From Burkholderia sp. USMB20 (GTDB lineage Bacteria; Pseudomonadota; Gammaproteobacteria; Burkholderiales; Burkholderiaceae): DNA of 64,000 nt. Each line of letters opens with the position of its first letter. The first letter of the stretch is position 1. Both the position numbers and the translations under genes were made by a program. The DNA lies in NCBI RefSeq assembly GCF_000949135.2, contig NZ_JTAN02000012.1, forward strand, positions 434,001-498,000, read 5' to 3'. Shown here piece after piece: positions 45,195 through 54,678 of this stretch. A model generated the notes under the pieces. That model saw only the letters and a program-made list of their open reading frames with translations. It did no database searches and had not been told where the DNA came from.

Positions 45195-46526
45195 CTACGC
45201 CGCCTCGCTGCGCCAGTGCGCGCACGCGGCGGCGATCTCGCGCGCGAGCGCGAGGCACGACAGCGGCGCGGAGCCTTCCGCCTTGTTGTTGATCGTGATG
45301 ATCACCGGCTGTCCGGCCAGCGCGTAGCGCGCGGCCAGCTCGGCGAGCGCCGCGCGCGTGGCCGGGTCCTCGTCGACGAGCTTGTCGAACGGCTCGTACT
45401 TCGCCTTCGCCTGTTCGTACTTGAAGCCGCCGTGCAGGCTCCAGCGCACGATCAGCGGGCCCGGCGCATCGCCGTCGAGCAGCGCGAGCGCGGCCGCCTG
45501 GCGCAGCGGGTCGGGCATCCGCGCGTGCAGGCCGACGCAGTAGCGCACGCCGAGCGCCGCGAGTGCGCGGATGAAGCGCGGCGTGAGCAGGCTCGCGTCG
45601 CGGATCTCGATCGCGTAGCGCGTGCCGTCGGCGTCCGGCGGCAGCGGCGGCAATGCCGCGAAGAATGCCGACAGCCGGTCGATCAGCGCGGCCGGCTCGG
45701 CGAGCAGTTGATCGGGCATCGGCGAGAACTGGAACACCAGCACGCCGGCCTTCCTGCCGAGCCCTTCGACGCACGGCTGCACGAATTCCCGGGTGGCGAG
45801 CTGCGCGTCGAGGAAGGTCGGGTTCGGGCCCGACGGCTCGCCGCGCCTGCCGCGCACGACCGCGTCGGTGACGGACGCCGGCGCCTTCACGACGAAGCGG
45901 AAGTCGTCCGGCACCTGTTGCGCGTAGCGCAGGTAATCGGCCACCGACAGCGGCCCGTAGAACGAGCGGTCGAGGCTCACGCTCTTCAGCAGCGGATGCG
46001 CGCCGTACGCCTGGAGCCCTTCGCGCGATAGCTTCGTCTGCGCGAAATCGCCGTCGTAGACGATGCCGTCCCAGCCGGGGAAATACCACGACGACGTGCC
46101 GAGCCGCACATTGGGCGGCAGCGCGGCCGCGGCGGCGGCGACTTCCGCGGAAACCGGGGCGGGCGGCACGCCGCGCCGGCGCCGGCTTTTCTTCGGCGGC
46201 GCGGCCGGTGGAGACGGTTCGTCCCACAGCAGGCCGGAGGCGGGGGGCGGTTCCACCGGCTCCTGGTCGGCGCAAGGGCGGGGCGATGCACGGCCGGGGC
46301 GCGCGGGCGACTTTGCCGGCCGCGCAGCGTCGTGCTCGTCCGGCGTCACGCGTGCGTCGGCGCCGGCAGGGTTGTCGTCATCCGCGGGCGCAGCCGCGCG
46401 CGCGTCGGCGGGCGGCGCGCCACCGCCACCGAACAGGTCGAACTGCCCGTCGGCGTGCGATCCGTCCGGTTCGTCGCGCTGCTGTCGTTGCGGCGCCGTA
46501 TTGCGCCGCGTCCTGCCGTCACCCAT
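45195..46526 (-). CDS. DUF72 family protein with long disordered N-terminus
   Basis: The 443-residue protein has a C-terminal DUF72 TIM-barrel-like domain (about residues 135-440; VRLGTSSWYFPGWDGIVY, FRFVVKAPASVTDAV, YAIEIRDASLLTPRF, YALAGQPVIITINNKAEGSAP). The first 130 residues are polar, Pro/Ala-rich and probably disordered. They include QFDLF at 28-32, which resembles the beta sliding clamp-binding pentapeptide. The ATG at 46526 is used; the open frame extends to 46676 without support. The biochemical function is unknown. Confidence 0.83.
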   Translation of the reverse strand: MGDGRTRRNTAPQRQQRDEPDGSHADGQFDLFGGGGAPPADARAAAPADDDNPAGADARVTPDEHDAARPAKSPARPGRASPRPCADQEPVEPPPASGLLWDEPSPPAAPPKKSRRRRGVPPAPVSAEVAAAAAALPPNVRLGTSSWYFPGWDGIVYDGDFAQTKLSREGLQAYGAHPLLKSVSLDRSFYGPLSVADYLRYAQQVPDDFRFVVKAPASVTDAVVRGRRGEPSGPNPTFLDAQLATREFVQPCVEGLGRKAGVLVFQFSPMPDQLLAEPAALIDRLSAFFAALPPLPPDADGTRYAIEIRDASLLTPRFIRALAALGVRYCVGLHARMPDPLRQAAALALLDGDAPGPLIVRWSLHGGFKYEQAKAKYEPFDKLVDEDPATRAALAELAARYALAGQPVIITINNKAEGSAPLSCLALAREIAAACAHWRSEAA

Positions 46527-46549
46527 GCATGCCCAGCGTGAAGTGCCGC

Positions 46550-47770
46550 CTAGCGCGGCAGCGTGTGTTCGTACATGTAGCGCCGCGACCACGGCAGCGT
46601 TTTCGCGCTGCGTCCGGCCTTGCGGCACACGATCTGGAAGATCGACACGTCGTCGTGCTCGAACGCATACGCGCAACCGGCGAGGTACACGCGCCAGATG
46701 CGGAATTTCTCGTCGTCGACGAGCGCGCGCGCCTGGTCCGCCTTCGCCTCGAAGTTCTCGGTCCAGATGTCGAGCGTGCGCGCATAGTGCCGCCGCAGGC
46801 TTTCGACGTCAATCGCCTCGAGCCCGCCGCGCTGCGCCGCTTCGAGCGCGAGGCTGATGTGCGGCAGCTCGCCGTCCGGGAACACGTAGCGGTCGATGAA
46901 TTCGCCGCCGCCGAGCGCCGTTTCGCCGCTTTCCGCGTCGGTCGACGTGATCCCGTGGTTCATCGCGACGCCGTCGTCGGTCAGCAGGTCGTGCACGCGC
47001 GAGAAATAGAGCGGCAGGTTCTTGCGGCCGACGTGCTCGAACATCCCGACGCTCGTGATGCGGTCGAACTGCCCGTCGATCTCGCGGTAGTCCTGCAGGC
47101 GGATCTCGATCTGGCCCTCGAGCCCGGCGGCCTTCACGCGCGCGGTCGCGAGATCGAACTGGTTCTGCGACAGCGTCACGCCGAGGCACGTCGCGCCGAA
47201 CTTCTGCGCGGCGCGCAGCACGAGCGCGCCCCAGCCGCAGCCGATGTCGAGCAGGCGCTGGCCGGGCTCCAGCTGGATCTTGGTCAGGATGTGGTCGATC
47301 TTCTTGATCTGCGCGGTCGCGAGATCCTCGTCGCCGTTCTCGAAGTACGCGCACGAGTACACCATGTTCTCGTCGAGCCACAGCTGGTAGAACTCGTTCG
47401 AGACGTCGTAGTGATACTGGATCGCCTTCCGGTCGGTGTTCTTCGTGTGATTGAAGTAGCGCTTCACGCGCGCGAGCTTGCTCGCGCTCGTGACCGTGCT
47501 GCGCGCGAGCGAATAGCTGATGTTGATGATGTCCGACAGCCGGCCTTCGATGTCGATCTTGCCCTTCACGTACGCCTCGCCGAGATTGTCGAGGCTCGGT
47601 TCGAGCAAGAGCGGCAGCGCCGACGCGCTGTTGACCTTCAGCGTGACCTGCGGTGCGCTGAAGGTGCCGAAATCGAGTTGATCGCCGTTCCACAGCACGA
47701 GGCGCGCCGGTATGTTCGCTTTCGCCCGTACTTCGTCCGCCCACTGTGCCAGCTTCTTTTCCCAGAACAT
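46550..47770 (-). CDS. cfa: cyclopropane-fatty-acyl-phospholipid synthase
   Basis: The 406-residue SAM-dependent enzyme adds a methylene bridge to unsaturated acyl chains of membrane phospholipids. The SAM-binding motif is LLDIGCGWGAL, preceded by AIQYHYDVSNEFYQLWLDENMVYSCAYF. Later motifs are TSVGMFEHVG and YVFPDGELP. The ATG at 47770 (MFWEKKLAQW) follows GGAGAATCCAA. It probably forms its own unit; DUF72 follows after 23 bp and could be co-transcribed. Confidence 0.94.
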   Translation of the reverse strand: MFWEKKLAQWADEVRAKANIPARLVLWNGDQLDFGTFSAPQVTLKVNSASALPLLLEPSLDNLGEAYVKGKIDIEGRLSDIINISYSLARSTVTSASKLARVKRYFNHTKNTDRKAIQYHYDVSNEFYQLWLDENMVYSCAYFENGDEDLATAQIKKIDHILTKIQLEPGQRLLDIGCGWGALVLRAAQKFGATCLGVTLSQNQFDLATARVKAAGLEGQIEIRLQDYREIDGQFDRITSVGMFEHVGRKNLPLYFSRVHDLLTDDGVAMNHGITSTDAESGETALGGGEFIDRYVFPDGELPHISLALEAAQRGGLEAIDVESLRRHYARTLDIWTENFEAKADQARALVDDEKFRIWRVYLAGCAYAFEHDDVSIFQIVCRKAGRSAKTLPWSRRYMYEHTLPR

Positions 47771-47900
47771 TTGGATTCTCCGTTTGTTCGTTGAATCGAA
47801 TACAGCCAAGTATCTTGACCGGCGCCCGCCTCCTGCGAGGCGGGCGCCCGGATGCAACACGAGACACGACCGGCGAGCGGCACCGCGGCCGCGGTTCGGC

Positions 47901-48545
47901 TTACGGCGACAGGCGCGAGATCGTCCAGCCCGACGCCGCAGCGGCGTCGCGCGTATAGAGCAGGCGGTCGTGCAGCCGCGACGGGCGGCCCTGCCAGAAC
48001 TCGATCGCGTCGGGCACGACGCGATAGCCGCCCCAGTGCGGCGGGCGCGGCGGGTTCTCGCCGTAGCGTTCGGCCACGTCCTTCTCGCGCGCTTCGAGCG
48101 TCGCGCGGCTGTCGATCACGGCGCTCTGCTCGGACGCCCACGCACCGATGCGCGAGCCGAGCGGGCGCGACGCGAAATAGCGGTCGCTTTCGTCGGCGCT
48201 GGTCTTTTCGATCCGGCCCTCGATGCGCACCTGGCGCTCGAGCTCGATCCAGTAGAACAGCAGTGCCGCGTACGGATGGGCGGCGAGGTCGCGCCCCTTG
48301 CGGCTTTCGTAATTGGTAAAGAAGACGAACCCGCGTTCGTCGACAGCCTTGATGAGCACGATGCGTGCCGACGGCCGGCCGTCGTCGCCGACGGTGGCGA
48401 GCGTCATCGTATTGGGCTCGGGGAGCTTGGCGGCGAGCGCCTCCTTGAACCAGCGATCGAACTGGGCGAAGGGGTCGGGGGCGGCATCGGCTTCGTCGAG
48501 CGAAGCACGCGAATAGTTGATGCGGAGATCGGCGAGAGTCGTCAT
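47901..48545 (-). CDS. pdxH: pyridoxamine 5'-phosphate oxidase
   Basis: The 214-residue FMN enzyme forms pyridoxal 5'-phosphate. Family segments are [53 protein letters not shown] and the C-terminal [15 protein letters not shown]. The ATG at 48545 is the usual start. It is divergent from the tcdA gene, 128 bp away. Confidence 0.95.
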   Translation of the reverse strand: MTTLADLRINYSRASLDEADAAPDPFAQFDRWFKEALAAKLPEPNTMTLATVGDDGRPSARIVLIKAVDERGFVFFTNYESRKGRDLAAHPYAALLFYWIELERQVRIEGRIEKTSADESDRYFASRPLGSRIGAWASEQSAVIDSRATLEAREKDVAERYGENPPRPPHWGGYRVVPDAIEFWQGRPSRLHDRLLYTRDAAAASGWTISRLSP

Positions 48546-48673
48546 GTTATGCAAACGCTTCAATCTGGGGCCAGTATAGCGAACGCGCGAGAATCGTGCG
48601 TGCACAGTGGCGCGTGCCGGCGGGGAGTTCAGGCAAAATAGAGGGCTGCTCGACTTACGTTTTCCTTGCTGCC

Positions 48674-49531
48674 ATGTCCGCTGCCGACACCGCCCCGCTC
48701 AGTTCCTCTGATCTTACCCCGACCCCGACAATCCAGCTTGACGTGGATCGCGAGCGCCGCTTCGGCGGCATCGCGCGGCTGTACGGCGCCCCGGCGCTGG
48801 CCGCGTTCGAGGGCGCGCACGTGGCCGTGATCGGCATCGGCGGCGTCGGGTCGTGGACGGCCGAGGCGCTCGCGCGCAGCGCGATCGGCACGCTGACGCT
48901 GATCGATCTCGACAACGTCGCCGAAAGCAATACGAACCGGCAGATCCACGCGCTCGACGGCAATTACGGCAAGCCGAAGGTCGACGCGATGGCCGAGCGG
49001 ATCGCGCTGATCGATCCCGCGTGCCGCGTGAACCGGATCGAGGATTTCGCGGAACCCGACAACTTCGACGCGCTGCTCGGCGGCGGCTTCGACTACGTGA
49101 TCGACGCGATCGACAGCGTGCGCACGAAGGTCGCGCTGATCGCGTGGTGCGTCGCGAAAGGGCAGCCGCTCGTCACGGTCGGCGGCGCAGGCGGGCAGCT
49201 TGACCCGACGCGCATCCGCATCGACGATCTCGCGCTGACGATCCAGGATCCGCTGCTGTCGAAGGTGCGTGCGCAGTTGCGCAAGCAGCACGGCTTTCCG
49301 CGCGGGCCGAAGGCGCGCTTCAAGGTCAGCGCCGTGTATTCGGACGAGCCGCTGATCTATCCGGAAGCGGCCGCGTGCGACATCGAGGATGGCGCGGAGC
49401 CGTCGACCGCCGCGCATGTCGCGGGGCTCAACTGCGCGGGGTTCGGTTCGAGCGTGTGCGTGACCGCGAGCTTCGGTTTCGCGGCCGCCGCGCATGCGTT
49501 GCGGGCGATCGCGGCGCGGGCCGCGGGTTGA
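48674..49531 (+). CDS. tcdA: tRNA threonylcarbamoyladenosine dehydratase
   Basis: The 285-residue E1-like enzyme cyclises t6A to ct6A in tRNA. The ATP-binding motif GIGGVGSW is at 54-61. Family segments are [10 protein letters not shown] at the N-terminus, [20 protein letters not shown] and [12 protein letters not shown]. The ATG at 48674 (MSAADT) is in frame with an earlier, less likely start at 48596. It is encoded in the same window as tsaE, which makes the t6A substrate, though about 5 kb away. Confidence 0.93.
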   Translation: MSAADTAPLSSSDLTPTPTIQLDVDRERRFGGIARLYGAPALAAFEGAHVAVIGIGGVGSWTAEALARSAIGTLTLIDLDNVAESNTNRQIHALDGNYGKPKVDAMAERIALIDPACRVNRIEDFAEPDNFDALLGGGFDYVIDAIDSVRTKVALIAWCVAKGQPLVTVGGAGGQLDPTRIRIDDLALTIQDPLLSKVRAQLRKQHGFPRGPKARFKVSAVYSDEPLIYPEAAACDIEDGAEPSTAAHVAGLNCAGFGSSVCVTASFGFAAAAHALRAIAARAAG

Positions 49532-49633
49532 TCGGGGCGTCGAGCGACGCGTCAAGGAATGTTGCGGCGCGGCGGACCGGCCGCGCGCGACGAGGCGAGT
49601 GGGCCAGGCCATCGCGGCCCGGCCGGTGGTTCG

Positions 49634-50482
49634 TCAGTTGAGCGCCATGCTCAGCTTGCGCCGCCACGCGGCGACGAGTTCCGGGCGATCGCCCGCCAGC
49701 TCGAACACCGAGATCATCGTACGGCGGCCGAGGTCGTCGCCATACGCGCGGTCGCGCAGCACGATTTCCAGCAACTGCTCGAGCGCGCCTTCGTACGCGC
49801 GGCGCGCGATCAGGCTCTGCGCGAGGTCGAAGCGTGCGTCGAGATCGGCGGGGTTCGCCGCGATACGCGCCTCGAGCGCGTCGGTCGGCGGCAGGTCGGC
49901 CGTCGCGTCGAGCGCATCGAAACGGGTCTTGATCGCCTGGTAGCGCGGATCGGTGCCCTGCACGGTCTGCGGCGACAGGCGTTCGGCCTCGGCGCGTGCG
50001 GCGTCCACCTGGTTGTTCGCGAGCAGCAGTTCGATCAGGTCGAGCCGCGCGTCGTCGAAGCCGGGGTTCAGCGCGAGCGCCGCTTCGAGGTGGGTGATCG
50101 CATCGTCGTAGCGCGATTCGGCGATCGCGTATTGTGCGGCGCGGCGCTCGGCTTCGTCGGGCGCGGGCAGCAGCCGGTCGAGGAACGCGCGCAACTGGCC
50201 TTCCGGCAGCACGCCGATGAACTGGTCGACCGGGCGCCCGTCGGCGAACGCGATCACGTGCGGGATGCTGCGCGTCTGGAAGTGCGCGGCGAGCTCCTGG
50301 TTCTCGTCCACGTTCACCTTCACGAGCTTCCAGCGGCCTTCGTAGTCGGCTTCGAGCTTTTCGAGCAGCGGACCGAGCGTCTTGCAGGGGCCGCACCACG
50401 GCGCCCAGAAGTCGACCAGCACGGGCGTGTCCAGCGACGCCTCGATGACGTCTTTCTCGAAAGTGGCAAGCGTGGTGTCCAT
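49634..50482 (-). CDS. cnoX: thioredoxin-TPR co-chaperone (CnoX/YbbN type)
   Basis: The 282-residue protein has an N-terminal thioredoxin domain with an intact WCGPC site (Cys30, Cys33) and a C-terminal tetratricopeptide-like region (about 115-280). The layout is that of CnoX/YbbN, a holdase that protects proteins under oxidative chlorine stress. E. coli CnoX lacks the classical CxxC, so this one probably also has redox activity. It precedes the pirin gene in the leftward direction's opposite end, with 52 bp between them. Confidence 0.88.
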   Translation of the reverse strand: MDTTLATFEKDVIEASLDTPVLVDFWAPWCGPCKTLGPLLEKLEADYEGRWKLVKVNVDENQELAAHFQTRSIPHVIAFADGRPVDQFIGVLPEGQLRAFLDRLLPAPDEAERRAAQYAIAESRYDDAITHLEAALALNPGFDDARLDLIELLLANNQVDAARAEAERLSPQTVQGTDPRYQAIKTRFDALDATADLPPTDALEARIAANPADLDARFDLAQSLIARRAYEGALEQLLEIVLRDRAYGDDLGRRTMISVFELAGDRPELVAAWRRKLSMALN

Positions 50483-50534
50483 GTCGTTCTCTTCGGTTCG
50501 AATGTCGTCAGGATGGGGGCGGCGTGCCCCTTTT

Positions 50535-51416
50535 TCAACGCGGCTTCGACTCGGGCAGCGGAATCCACTCGGTTTCGCCGGGCACCTTGCCCATTTCCTG
50601 GTTCGTCCACGCCCGTTTCGCGCGCTCGATCGCGTCGCGGCTGCTGGCGACGAAGTTCCATTCGATGAAGCGCTCGCCGTCGATCTTGTCGCCGCCCAGC
50701 AGCATCGCGCGCGCGCCGTTGCCGCTCGCGAGCGTGACGGTGGCGCCCGGTGCGAGCACGGCCATCTGCTCGGCCGGCACCGGCGTGCCGTCGATCGACA
50801 GGTCGCCGTCGACCACGTAGACCGCGCGTTCCTCGTGCGATGCGTCGAGTTCGAGGCGGCCGCCGGCCGCGAATTCGGCGGCGACGTACAGCGTGCGCGA
50901 GAACGTCGTGACGGGCGAGCGCAGGCCGAACGCGTCGCCGGCGATCACCGTGAGCGACACGCCGTTCTCGTCGCGCTTGGGCAGCGTGTCGGCCGCATGG
51001 TGCTCGAACGACGGCTCGGTGGTCTCGTGGGCAACCGGCAGCGCGACCCAGGTCTGGATCCCGTGCACCGTGTGGCCGCTCGCGCGCTGCGCGTCGGGCG
51101 TGCGCTCCGAGTGGACGATGCCGCGGCCGGCCGTCATCCAGTTCACGTCGCCCGGCACGATCTCCTGCAGCGAGCCGAGGCTGTCGCGGTGCAGGATCGC
51201 GCCGTCGAACAGGTAGGTGACGGTGGCGAGCCCGATATGCGGGTGCGGGCGCACGTCAAGCCCGGTGCCGGCCGGCAGCGTCGCGGGCCCCATGTGATCG
51301 AAGAAGATGAACGGGCCGACGAGGCGTGCGGCGAGCGCGGGCAGCGTGCGGCGCACCTGCAGGTTGCCGATGTCGCGGATGTGCGGCTTCAGCAGGGCTT
51401 TGATCGGATCGGTCAT
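50535..51416 (-). CDS. pirin family protein
   Basis: The 293-residue bicupin protein has metal-binding segments of the pirin N-terminal cupin (FIFFDHMGPATLPAGTGLDVRPHPHIGLATVTYLFDGAILHRDS and then HSERTP). The pirin C-terminal domain is also present. Bacterial pirins are iron-dependent, and some have quercetinase activity; the role here is unknown. It lies upstream of the CnoX-like gene and may be co-transcribed with it. Confidence 0.92.
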   Translation of the reverse strand: MTDPIKALLKPHIRDIGNLQVRRTLPALAARLVGPFIFFDHMGPATLPAGTGLDVRPHPHIGLATVTYLFDGAILHRDSLGSLQEIVPGDVNWMTAGRGIVHSERTPDAQRASGHTVHGIQTWVALPVAHETTEPSFEHHAADTLPKRDENGVSLTVIAGDAFGLRSPVTTFSRTLYVAAEFAAGGRLELDASHEERAVYVVDGDLSIDGTPVPAEQMAVLAPGATVTLASGNGARAMLLGGDKIDGERFIEWNFVASSRDAIERAKRAWTNQEMGKVPGETEWIPLPESKPR

Positions 51417-51665
51417 GGCGGGCCTCGTGGGGAACGGCAGGAATGCCGGTCATTGTACTGGCGGCACGGCGGCCACGCGTGCAACGGGCAGTCGGATGTC
51501 CGCCGCGCGATGCGGCCGCGGGGCAGGCACGCGTCGTGCGGCGCGGCCACGTCGCCGTGCCTGGCGCCGATTCCATGTGCGCCGCGCGGGTATCGGGTCG
51601 CGTGGCGAAATTCGGTAGACTGAGCGGCGTTCAGGAAACCATCCGACAAAATCGAGGAGACGCCG

Positions 51666-52547
51666 ATGATGGCCCCGAAGGACTTGCTGCTCGCGCTGGT
51701 CGTGATCCTGGCGTGGGGCGTGAACTTCGTCGTGATCAAGGTCGGCCTGCACGGCATGCCGCCGATGCTGCTCGGCGCGCTGCGCTTCACGCTCGCCGCG
51801 GTGCCCGCGGTGTTCTTCGTGCGCCGGCCGCAGATTCCGTGGCGCATGCTGATCCTGTACGGCGCGACGATCCAGCTCGGCCAGTTCGTGCTCCTGTTTA
51901 CCGGCATGTACGTCGGCATGCCGGCCGGCCTCGCGTCGCTCGTGCTGCAGTCGCAGGCATTCTTCACGCTGGTGTTCGCGATGCTGTTCCTCGGCGAGCG
52001 GCTGCGCGTGCAGAGCCTGGTCGGGCTCGCGGTCGCCGCGGCCGGACTCGTCGTGATCGCTGCGCAGGGCGGCCGCGCGATGACGCTCGCGGGCTTCCTG
52101 CTGACCCTCTGCTCGGCCGCGATGTGGGCGTTCGGCAATATCGTCACGAAGAAGCTGGGCAAGGCCAACCTGGTGTCGCTCGTCGTGTGGGCGAGCCTCG
52201 TGCCGCCGGTGCCGTTCTTCCTGCTGTCGCTGTGGTTCGAGGGGCCGCAGCGGATCGAGGCCGCGCTGCTCGGGCTGAACGGCGCGTCGATCTTCGCGGT
52301 CGTCTATCTCGCGTTCGTCGCGACGCTGCTCGGCTACGGCTTGTGGAGCCGCCTGATGTCGCGTTATCCGGCCGCCCAGGTCGCGCAGTTCTCGCTGCTG
52401 GTGCCGATCGTCGGGCTCGCGTCGTCGGCGCTGCTGCTCGACGAGCATCTGACGGACGCGCAGCTGATCGGCGCCGCGCTCGTGATGGGCGGGCTCGCGG
52501 TGAACGTGTTCGGCGGGAAGCTCGCGCGCCGCTTCGCGGCGTCGTGA
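51666..52547 (+). CDS. EamA/DMT-family transporter
   Basis: The 293-residue inner-membrane protein has ten predicted helices in two EamA repeats (about 8-140 and 150-285), the layout of RhtA/YdcZ-type metabolite exporters. The start could be ATG 51666 or 51669 after GAGGAGACGCC. The end is convergent with the amiC gene, with a strong hairpin between. The substrate is unknown; amino acid export is typical. Confidence 0.9.
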   Translation: MMAPKDLLLALVVILAWGVNFVVIKVGLHGMPPMLLGALRFTLAAVPAVFFVRRPQIPWRMLILYGATIQLGQFVLLFTGMYVGMPAGLASLVLQSQAFFTLVFAMLFLGERLRVQSLVGLAVAAAGLVVIAAQGGRAMTLAGFLLTLCSAAMWAFGNIVTKKLGKANLVSLVVWASLVPPVPFFLLSLWFEGPQRIEAALLGLNGASIFAVVYLAFVATLLGYGLWSRLMSRYPAAQVAQFSLLVPIVGLASSALLLDEHLTDAQLIGAALVMGGLAVNVFGGKLARRFAAS

Positions 52548-52549
52548 CG

Positions 52550-52574
52550 CGCCGGCACGCAGCGCGTGCCGGCG
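52550..52574. other. hairpin between convergent genes
   Basis: A perfect 11-bp stem (CGCCGGCACGC / GCGTGCCGGCG) with loop AGC starts just after the transporter stop. There is no T run. It may slow transcription from both directions. Its core equals the hairpin at 44521. Confidence 0.6.
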
Positions 52575-52592
52575 GCGGGGAAGGGTGGCCGG

Positions 52593-54128
52593 TCAGGCCA
52601 TCCGGCTCTTCGCGAGCGGCGGATTCGCGGCGAAGTAACGCTTGATGCCGCGGAAGATCGCGTCGGCCATCTGGTCGCGATAGCTGTCGTCGTTCAGCCG
52701 GCTTTCCTCTTCCGGATTGCTGATGAACGCCGTCTCGACGAGGATCGACGGAATGTCGGGCGCCTTCAGCACCGCGAACCCGGCCTGCTCGACCGAGCCC
52801 TTGTGCAGCTTGTTGATGCCGCCGACTTCCTTCAGCACGTAGTTGCCGTAGCGCAGCGAATCGCGGATCTGCGCGGTCGTCGACATGTCGAACAGCGCGC
52901 GGCTGACTGCCGCGTCCTGCGTCTTGATGTTGATGCCGCCGATCAGGTCGGACGAGTTCTCCTTGTTCGCGAGCCAGCGCGCCGCGGCGCTCGACGCGCC
53001 GTGGTCGGACAGCGCGAACACCGACGAGCCGCGCGCGGACGGCGTCGTGAACGCATCGGCGTGGATCGACACGAACAGGTCCGCGCCGACGCGGCGCGCC
53101 TTCTGCACGCGCACGTTCAGCGGCACGAAGAAGTCGGCGTCGCGCGTCATCATCGCGCGCATGTTCGGCGCGCCGTCGATCTTCGCGCGCAGCTTCTTCG
53201 CGATGTCGAGCGCGACGTGCTTCTCGTACGTGCCGCCGCCGCCGATCGCGCCCGGATCCTCGCCGCCGTGGCCCGGGTCGATCGCGACCGTCAGCAGGCG
53301 CACGGTGCCGCCCTTGCCGGATTTCGGCGCGGTGAACTTGTAGGTGTCGCCGTCGTCCTCGCTGTCGTCGCGGCGCGCGATGACGGGCGGCGGCTTGACG
53401 GCCGGCTTCGCGGGCGTGGCGGGCGAAGACGGCGTTGCGGCGGCCGGCGGCGTGCGCGGTGCGGCCGGCGTGTTCTGCGCGAAGCGCTGGAAGAACGCGT
53501 CGCTGTTGTCGTTGCCCGCGACGGGCGGCGTCGCCGGCCCGTTCAGCGCGCTCGGCGGCTGCACCTGCTGCGCGCGCGCGGTGTCGTTGAGCGCCTGTTC
53601 CTTGCGTTCCGTCTGCGCGATCAGGTCGGTCAGCGGATCGGGCGCGACGGCCGGATACAGGTCGAACACGAGCCGGTACTTGTAGGTGCCGACCGGCGGC
53701 AGCGTGAACACCTGCGGCTTCACCGAGCCTTTCAGGTCGAACACCATCCGCACCACGTGCGGCTGATACTGGCCGACGCGCACCGACTGGATCTGCGGAT
53801 CGTTCGGCGCGATCTTCGACACGAGGTCGCGCAGCGCCTGGTCGAGATCGAGCCCGTTCAGGTCGACGACGAGCCGGTCGGGACCCTGCAGCAGCTGTTG
53901 GCTATTCTGCAGCGGCTGGTCGGATTCGATCGTGACGCGCGTGTAATCGCGCGCGGGCCACACACGCACGCCGAGCACCGACGACGCGTGCGCGAGCCGC
54001 GGCGCGACGAGGCCGAGCACCAGCGTCGACGCGCCCGCGCACAGGATCTGGCGGCGCCGCCAGTTGTGCGTGGCGGTGGCCGCCGATTCGATCGAGCGGA
54101 ACGGTTTGATCAACATCTTTCGAGACAT
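52593..54128 (-). CDS. amiC: N-acetylmuramoyl-L-alanine amidase with AMIN domain
   Basis: The 511-residue periplasmic amidase cleaves septal peptidoglycan for daughter-cell separation. The N-terminus has a twin-arginine type signal (NWRRRQILCAGASTLVLGL). An AMIN septum-targeting domain follows (about 55-165), then a Pro/Ala-rich linker, then Amidase_3 (about 280-505). The zinc-binding motif AIDPGHGGEDPGAIG, the SIHADAF segment and the LVETAFISN end are intact. The ATG at 54128 overlaps tsaE by 19 bases; the frame is open upstream through tsaE. Confidence 0.95.
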   Translation of the reverse strand: MSRKMLIKPFRSIESAATATHNWRRRQILCAGASTLVLGLVAPRLAHASSVLGVRVWPARDYTRVTIESDQPLQNSQQLLQGPDRLVVDLNGLDLDQALRDLVSKIAPNDPQIQSVRVGQYQPHVVRMVFDLKGSVKPQVFTLPPVGTYKYRLVFDLYPAVAPDPLTDLIAQTERKEQALNDTARAQQVQPPSALNGPATPPVAGNDNSDAFFQRFAQNTPAAPRTPPAAATPSSPATPAKPAVKPPPVIARRDDSEDDGDTYKFTAPKSGKGGTVRLLTVAIDPGHGGEDPGAIGGGGTYEKHVALDIAKKLRAKIDGAPNMRAMMTRDADFFVPLNVRVQKARRVGADLFVSIHADAFTTPSARGSSVFALSDHGASSAAARWLANKENSSDLIGGINIKTQDAAVSRALFDMSTTAQIRDSLRYGNYVLKEVGGINKLHKGSVEQAGFAVLKAPDIPSILVETAFISNPEEESRLNDDSYRDQMADAIFRGIKRYFAANPPLAKSRMA

Positions 54129-54661
54129 GCCTTTCCTGAAGCGCTGTACGCACGGACGGTGAGGGCGCGGCCGTCGCCATCCACGTCGAGCGAGAAAACC
54201 AGATCGGGCACGCCGAGCAGGGGGCCCGCCTGCTGCGGCCATTCGACGAGGCAGATCGCGCTGGAATTGAAATACTCGCGAAAGCCTGCATCGGACCATT
54301 CGGCCGGATCGTTGAATCGATACAGATCGAAGTGATAGACCTCAAGTTCCCCGTCGTCGCGCGCGAACGCGTACGGTTCGACCAGCGTGTAGGTCGGGCT
54401 GCGCACGCGCCCCGGGTGGCCGAGGCCGCGCAGGATCGCGCGCACGAGGGTCGTCTTGCCCGCGCCGAGGTCGCCGATCAGCTGGATCTGCAGCCCGTTG
54501 AACGCGTGTGCATGGGCGAGTTCGCTGCGCGCCGCGTCGAGCGCGTGCGCGAAGCGGGTGCCGAAGGCCTCGGTCGCCGCTTCGTCGGCGAGTGCGATCA
54601 CGCGCTCCGCGAGCGGGGCGGGCAGCGTGTCGGCATGAGGCGTATGGGACGTGGCTGGCAT
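54110..54661 (-). CDS. tsaE: tRNA t6A synthesis ATPase TsaE
   Basis: The 183-residue P-loop ATPase of the threonylcarbamoyl transferase complex has Walker A GDLGAGKTT at 63-71, followed by SPTYTLVEPY, YHFDLYRF and the EYF segment. It supports TsaBCD in tRNA modification. Its end overlaps amiC by 19 bases, the classic tsaE-amiC arrangement. Its start is only 17 bp from the divergent queG start. Confidence 0.95.
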   Translation of the reverse strand: MPATSHTPHADTLPAPLAERVIALADEAATEAFGTRFAHALDAARSELAHAHAFNGLQIQLIGDLGAGKTTLVRAILRGLGHPGRVRSPTYTLVEPYAFARDDGELEVYHFDLYRFNDPAEWSDAGFREYFNSSAICLVEWPQQAGPLLGVPDLVFSLDVDGDGRALTVRAYSASGKACLERC

Positions 54662-54678
54662 TCTCGTAAAATAGTGCG

